Assembly (NCBI RefSeq): GCF_900114345.1
Contig: NZ_FOZJ01000003.1
Coordinates: 310,001 to 374,000 of the forward strand
Length of the DNA stretch: 64,000 nt
Direction of reading: 5' to 3'
Origin: Microbacterium sp. cf046
GTDB lineage: Bacteria > Actinomycetota > Actinomycetes > Actinomycetales > Microbacteriaceae
Shown here: positions 59,679-64,000 of the stretch, in pieces
How positions within the stretch are numbered: position 1 is the first letter of the stretch
Layout: the number at the start of each line of letters is the position of its first letter
Position numbers and translations under genes: made by a program
Notes under the pieces: generated by a model
Database searches by the model: none
What the model was told of the DNA's origin: nothing
Seen by the model: only the letters and a program-made list of their open reading frames with translations

Positions 59679-62600
59679 TCAAGCTCTGCTCGTCGCCGGA
59701 ACCAGCACCTGTGCTTTGGTTCGCCGTCGGCGAGCCTCCACCCAGGTGAGTCTCTGCCCTGCGTCCGTCGGCCCTGTGTCATCCGCGACGGCCCAGCCGC
59801 CGGACCGCACTCGTGGCGCATCGCCCCGCACGACACTCGTGAACCGAGTAGCCGATTCAGCTCGGCCGGGTGCGAGTGCGGCTGCCCCAAAGGCGGCGAG
59901 AGCGATCACCAGCGTTCCTTGCAGGAGCTGCGGTTCGGATTCCTCGGTAGGCTCGCCGTCCGGTCCGATAGTGATCTCGGTGTAGTCGAAGGGGGCGTTC
60001 ACGCGCGCGTCGAAGGGGAATGCGTAGCCCTCGGCGCCGAAGGACACTCCTGCGTCCATCTCTTCGAATGAGGGCGCGGCGAGGGCCTCGTCGTCGGTGA
60101 GATCGAAGAACTGCGCCGGCGCGAACTGCTCACGAACAGGCGTCGCATCCTGGGCGTTCGGGCCGATAGTGGCTGAGGTGATGGCGAAGCGGCGGTCTCC
60201 CGACGGGACGGATCCGCCGAGGCGGTCGATATCCCGCTCGAGATTGAGCGGCACGACACCTTGGCGAACGGAGAGCGTCCCGAGAGGATGGAGCAGCACC
60301 TCGCCAGGGCGATCATCCCGTCGCACGGTCACCATTAGCTGTCCGGCGCGCGGAGGCTCCGACTGCCAATTGGTCGGATCGTTCAGGGTTCTCCGGAGCT
60401 CGCCGATCGCGTCGACTTGCGGCATGGTGATCGTGCCCTCGGTGTCGACCAGCGTCTTCTCGAAGCTGACGCTGAAGTCGCACCAGAGGATCTCAAAGGT
60501 CGCCTTGCCCTGGATCCGCAACGGCAACGGTCCTTCGACTTCGCCGTTGACCGTGACGGAGAAGAGGTTGCGGGAGCCGCGCTTCAGTTGCACCTTCGCG
60601 CGGAACTCGGCCAGGAAGTGAGGCGGGAACAAGTGGATCAGTACGTCGAACCCGACGGCGCCGGAGATGCTGAAGCCGCACGCAGCGGCGTAGAGGGAGG
60701 CTTCGGCGCCGAATTGGACGGTGTTGGCTGTGACCCCAAGGTAGGCCTGGCAGATGAGCTTCGGATTGTCGCCCGCCGTGAGCGCGACCGTGATCGGCTT
60801 GAGCGCAGGGAAGCCCGCCGGTATTCGGAAGTCCGGGTGGAATCCGCCGACAGCCAAGGCAAAGCCAACTGAACCCCGGACTCGGCGCAGCGCGGCCGAC
60901 CCGGTCAGGGGGAAGCGGCCGCAGAGCTTCGAGTCGACCAGCACGGCATCCAGTGAGGCAGTGCCTTCGCTCGGGTCGAAGACGCCGACCGCGTCGAGGT
61001 TGAGCTGAATCGCGCGGATCCGGTCGTCGGGCAGGATCGAGCTGACCCGGCCTAGCACGATCAGTCGGTTAGAGACGGCGCCGCCACCCTGGAAGATGAG
61101 CGCCAGATCGAGAGTGATCTTGGGTGGCCGTCCGAAGGTCATGCGGACGAGTACGCCGATCAGGTAGCTATCCCGCCGCGCGGGGAAGAAGCTCGCCAGT
61201 GGAGCGAGGATCTCAGGTGCGTGACGCACCGGATCGGCGGGAAACAGCAGGTGCTTGAGTTGACCGGTCGGTAGGGCGGCACGCACAGCGTTCTCGTCGA
61301 AGGTGCGATCCGAGGCGTACAGAACACCCAGCCCGTCGATGGTGACCGGGCCGACCTGCCAGTTCAGCCCCTCGACGGTGGCGATGACGATGAATGAGGA
61401 CGCCTTCGCTCCGTCGGGGTCGCGGGTGGCGATGAGTGCGATCGCCTTCAGTATAAGTCGCTTCCAGAGCCGCACTGCAAAGACCCCGAAGTAGGTTCCT
61501 GTACGTGGGTCGTGGAAGAGAACGCCGCCTCCTGACACGATGTCCGTGTCCACGTTGATGGTGACCGCGCGCGGGAAGGCGACGTCGAGGTGTGCATCGA
61601 GGAACCGCAGGTTGCGTTCGGAGCGCGGAACGCTGTTGTCGATCAGGAGGGCCAGGCCGAGTTGGTCGAGGCGGAAGTAGACCGGTCCGATTTGGGCGCT
61701 GAAGGAGATGACTGTCTCGGCGGTGTAGATGTCGGCGCTCGCGCTGGCCCCCGAGGGCGCCTCGGCTATTCGCAGACTGACCTCATGAATCGTCACCGGT
61801 CCGATCCGCCGGCTGAGCGGGACCGTCGCCGCCAGCAGGGTGCTCCCGCCGTCGCCGCCGAGTGGGGAATTCTCGGTGCCATCCGCGGATGACGTCGACT
61901 TCGGAATGCCACCCTCGATGAAGCGGCCGCGGCCGGTGGAGAGGCCGAACGTCACCGAAAACGGCAGTCGGATCGGGGTCCCACCGAGCAGGCGGGCGAT
62001 AAGTCCGTCAGCATCCTTCGGGTCGACTATCAGCGCGGCGTTGGCGAGTTCGGCCCGCATCTCCGCCCCGGCCGTACCAAGCCGGAATGAGAAGCCCATC
62101 CGCGCGATCTCCAGCCGGATGCCGGTCGTGCGCGGCAAGACGAAGGACCGTCCCGTCGCCGGATCCGGCTGAGAGGTCCAGCCCATTGCGAGTTCGAAAC
62201 TGGCTGCGCCGGCGGGTCCGCTCGCCGCGAAGGATAACGGGTCCAACCCGATCACGACCGCCGTGGTTCCGTCACTGCGTAACCGGAACGCAAATCGCCA
62301 GCGCTCGGTAATCTTCGCGTCGAGGTCCTGCGACCCGCCGAATGCGAGGAAGACCCTCAGCCCTTGATCGTCGACCGGCACAAGAGCGAACGTGGCTTGA
62401 GCTCGGGACGACAGGTCCGGTTCGCCTTCGGGCTGCTCTACATCGTGAACGATGGAGATTGACGTCATCTGGCCCGAGATCACGTCGGCTCGGGTGGGAA
62501 GGACCTCTGGCTCGCCGACCGAGGCGTTGCCCATACCCGGTGCGTCCCACCCGGCGAGGACATCCCCAATCAGCGCGTAGTCTTCCTTCGCGTCAAGAAT

Positions 62601-63233
62601 GGCCAACACTGCAGCCCCGAGCCGGGCGAGCCCGTTGACCGCCGCGTCGACCGGGATGCCTCCCGTTGTCGTGAGGTCACCGCCGGTCCCTGCAGGATCG
62701 GATCCCGTGGGGGCGAGATCTCTCAGCGTCTTGCCTGGATCGATCAGGAAGTGGAGCGCTGCAAGCGCGGCGTCCCATAGCCGGACAGCATCATTGGTCC
62801 CAGCCCCATACGACGACGAGACCTCATGGACGACGGACAGAAGTTCCGCTAACACAAACACTCGGAAGTGGCGCTGACGCACGTAGTTGGTGGCCAGCAG
62901 ATCGAGCAGGGACTGACCGATCTGGTCAAGCTGATCGTCCGAGCCCCCCCACCACACCTCAACGTTGCTGGCGATCGCATCCAGCAGCGTCACGACATCG
63001 GTGAGCGCCTCGTAATCCGCCTCCGCATCAGGCTCGGGGCCCTCGGAGTACTCACGTAGCTTCTTGACCGTGCCCTCCGGTAACTGGATGCTCCCGTTCG
63101 CTCGGCCGGGGTCCCCGCCCAGATCGCTGATCAGCGCCGAACGCGTGACGTCCTCACTCAACGACTCAGCCGCGAAGGCTAGGAAATCGACGACCTTCGC
63201 AACCAGAGCCTGGAACCACGAGCGCTCGCTCAT
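59679..63233 (-). CDS. Uncharacterised 1184-aa protein, DUF6603-like
   Basis: A 1184-aa protein. Residues 1-200 are helical. From about 240 onward it is a long series of beta-rich segments with repeated patterns such as IGPVYFRLDQLGLALLID, VGPVTIDGLGVLY and GPVTIHEVSLRI, resembling the DUF6603 type of large beta-rich proteins. The C-terminal 200 residues contain a FAPAQFFDLTDDEALAAPSF block. No signal peptide, membrane helix or catalytic motif is evident. ATG 63233 overlaps the upstream stop by 4 bp. The DUF6603 assignment is from pattern memory and only moderate; an amphipathic beta-scaffold is a guess. Confidence 0.75.
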   Translation of the reverse strand: MSERSWFQALVAKVVDFLAFAAESLSEDVTRSALISDLGGDPGRANGSIQLPEGTVKKLREYSEGPEPDAEADYEALTDVVTLLDAIASNVEVWWGGSDDQLDQIGQSLLDLLATNYVRQRHFRVFVLAELLSVVHEVSSSYGAGTNDAVRLWDAALAALHFLIDPGKTLRDLAPTGSDPAGTGGDLTTTGGIPVDAAVNGLARLGAAVLAILDAKEDYALIGDVLAGWDAPGMGNASVGEPEVLPTRADVISGQMTSISIVHDVEQPEGEPDLSSRAQATFALVPVDDQGLRVFLAFGGSQDLDAKITERWRFAFRLRSDGTTAVVIGLDPLSFAASGPAGAASFELAMGWTSQPDPATGRSFVLPRTTGIRLEIARMGFSFRLGTAGAEMRAELANAALIVDPKDADGLIARLLGGTPIRLPFSVTFGLSTGRGRFIEGGIPKSTSSADGTENSPLGGDGGSTLLAATVPLSRRIGPVTIHEVSLRIAEAPSGASASADIYTAETVISFSAQIGPVYFRLDQLGLALLIDNSVPRSERNLRFLDAHLDVAFPRAVTINVDTDIVSGGGVLFHDPRTGTYFGVFAVRLWKRLILKAIALIATRDPDGAKASSFIVIATVEGLNWQVGPVTIDGLGVLYASDRTFDENAVRAALPTGQLKHLLFPADPVRHAPEILAPLASFFPARRDSYLIGVLVRMTFGRPPKITLDLALIFQGGGAVSNRLIVLGRVSSILPDDRIRAIQLNLDAVGVFDPSEGTASLDAVLVDSKLCGRFPLTGSAALRRVRGSVGFALAVGGFHPDFRIPAGFPALKPITVALTAGDNPKLICQAYLGVTANTVQFGAEASLYAAACGFSISGAVGFDVLIHLFPPHFLAEFRAKVQLKRGSRNLFSVTVNGEVEGPLPLRIQGKATFEILWCDFSVSFEKTLVDTEGTITMPQVDAIGELRRTLNDPTNWQSEPPRAGQLMVTVRRDDRPGEVLLHPLGTLSVRQGVVPLNLERDIDRLGGSVPSGDRRFAITSATIGPNAQDATPVREQFAPAQFFDLTDDEALAAPSFEEMDAGVSFGAEGYAFPFDARVNAPFDYTEITIGPDGEPTEESEPQLLQGTLVIALAAFGAAALAPGRAESATRFTSVVRGDAPRVRSGGWAVADDTGPTDAGQRLTWVEARRRRTKAQVLVPATSRA

Positions 63234-64000
63234 GCCGGGCCGCCCGGCTGTTCGATCTTGCCTAGCCTTGCTCGACGGTCGATGACGCGGGCGCGGAGCC
63301 GATCGGGCGGGGGTTCATCTTCTGGGCCCAACGGTGCTCGCTGGACTAGGTACGGCGCTGGCTCGGGGTCGTCTGTAGCGGTTGGGTCGTCCGGGTCGAC
63401 AAACGCGGTGTACACCTCATGGACCGCGTCCATGGTGCCGTCGGGATGGGGTTCGAATCGGCAGAGCCCGAAGTTGCTACGAAATAGGATCTGGCGCGCG
63501 TTTCGTAGGTGGCCAAGGGCGTGCTGGTGGCGCACCGCAATCGCCTGATAGGCGTCGATCAGCCGTTCGGGATCGGAAAGTTGGGCCTCGATCTGCTCCT
63601 CGTCCAGCGCCAGCGGTCGCATCGGCTCAGGTCGCAATTCATCCGGCCGCTGATCGAGGAGCGGTGTCAGCCGCCATCGCCAATCTGGCAGTTGCGCTGG
63701 ATTAAGCCGCGTCGTCTCTGTTGCATCGACGGCCGGCTGGTTCTCTGGGGTTTCATCGGGCCATCCCCAGGATGGCACGAGCACCGGAGTGCGCGCCAAC
63801 TTCGCGCGAAGCCCCGGCGTCAGGGCATCGGTGCCGAGGCCATCAGGCAGGACGACCATATCGTCCTTCGGTTCTGCCCAGGCCAGCCGCTCGGTGCCCA
63901 GGTTGGCCCGGAGTAGTTGCTGCGCGAACCCGAGGCTTTGAGAGGCGGCAGCGATGTTGGAGGGCATCACGTTCTTGAACCCGCTTGAAACGAACTGGGC
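63230..64000 (-). CDS. Uncharacterised protein, first visible gene of giant-protein operon (partial)
   Basis: The 3' part of a gene running off the window: 256 residues are visible and the frame remains open to base 64000 (…QFVSSGFKNVMPSNIAAAS…). An internal GTG-ATG pair near 63970 could be a start, but the sequence before it looks coding. Features are TPVLVPSWGWPDETP, a central helical stretch with AIAVRHQHALGHLRNARQIL and an acidic Pro/Asp-rich C-terminus. No family recognised. Its stop overlaps the start of the 1184-aa gene (ATGA), so it belongs to the same operon. Confidence 0.7.
   Translation of the reverse strand, partial: AQFVSSGFKNVMPSNIAAASQSLGFAQQLLRANLGTERLAWAEPKDDMVVLPDGLGTDALTPGLRAKLARTPVLVPSWGWPDETPENQPAVDATETTRLNPAQLPDWRWRLTPLLDQRPDELRPEPMRPLALDEEQIEAQLSDPERLIDAYQAIAVRHQHALGHLRNARQILFRSNFGLCRFEPHPDGTMDAVHEVYTAFVDPDDPTATDDPEPAPYLVQRAPLGPEDEPPPDRLRARVIDRRARLGKIEQPGGPA

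Noticed and set aside
50694..64000. Giant-protein operon as a phage tail or contractile injection system
   Set aside because: No sheath, tube, baseplate, spike or AAA+ recycling protein is recognisable in the visible genes; it remains possible only if those lie beyond the window.

Overview
The window is high-GC actinobacterial chromosome. Dense operons with 4-bp ATGA/GTGA overlaps, many GTG starts, leaderless TANNNT-N6-start promoters, LacI-regulated sugar ABC importers without their own ATPase, and tandem LytR-CpsA-Psr genes all fit Microbacteriaceae (Microbacterium-like); this assignment is by gene content only.

Region 1 (1-19957) is a plant-polysaccharide utilisation locus. It encodes a DUF6807/PmoA-like protein, a cupin, two five-bladed-propeller glycosidases (GH43/GH32-like), a GH35 beta-galactosidase, two Gfo/Idh/MocA oxidoreductases, a lipoprotein-dependent sugar ABC importer with a YesL-like partner, a DUF993 protein, a sugar isomerase/epimerase-like TIM barrel, a LacI regulator, glycerate kinase, a GH51 arabinofuranosidase and a carboxylesterase. 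Four 16-bp operator-like palindromes (near GGGAAAGCGCTTTCCC) lie before three of its transcription units.

Region 2 (20075-25657) is housekeeping: phosphoglucomutase, prephenate dehydratase, an LLM flavin oxidoreductase, a TM2 protein and a photolyase. Region 3 (25863-32326) is a second LacI-controlled set: GH13 alpha-glucosidase, binding protein and two permeases, with a different operator (CTTGCG palindromes). Region 4 (32351-38676) holds a diacylglycerol-kinase-like lipid kinase, serS, a HAD phosphatase, two tRNA-Ser genes and two LCP cell-wall ligases. Several distinct inverted repeats sit in the gaps of regions 2-4.

Region 5 (about 38700-64000) looks like an accessory island starting just behind tRNA-Ser(GCT). 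It opens with a palindrome and a decayed IS3 transposase, which abuts the last codons of a lost STAND-type NTPase gene, itself coupled to a WD40 protein. On the other strand follow a caspase-like/STAND NTPase, an LCAT-like lipase and two more 13-repeat WD40 proteins. Upstream of these on the same strand is a tightly coupled operon of at least five proteins of unknown function (584, 1437, 962 and 1184 aa, plus one running off the window end). The caspase-NTPase, lipase and WD40 set resembles a conflict/cell-death module with sensor and effector on separate polypeptides. The giant-protein operon is the best candidate for an undescribed system.
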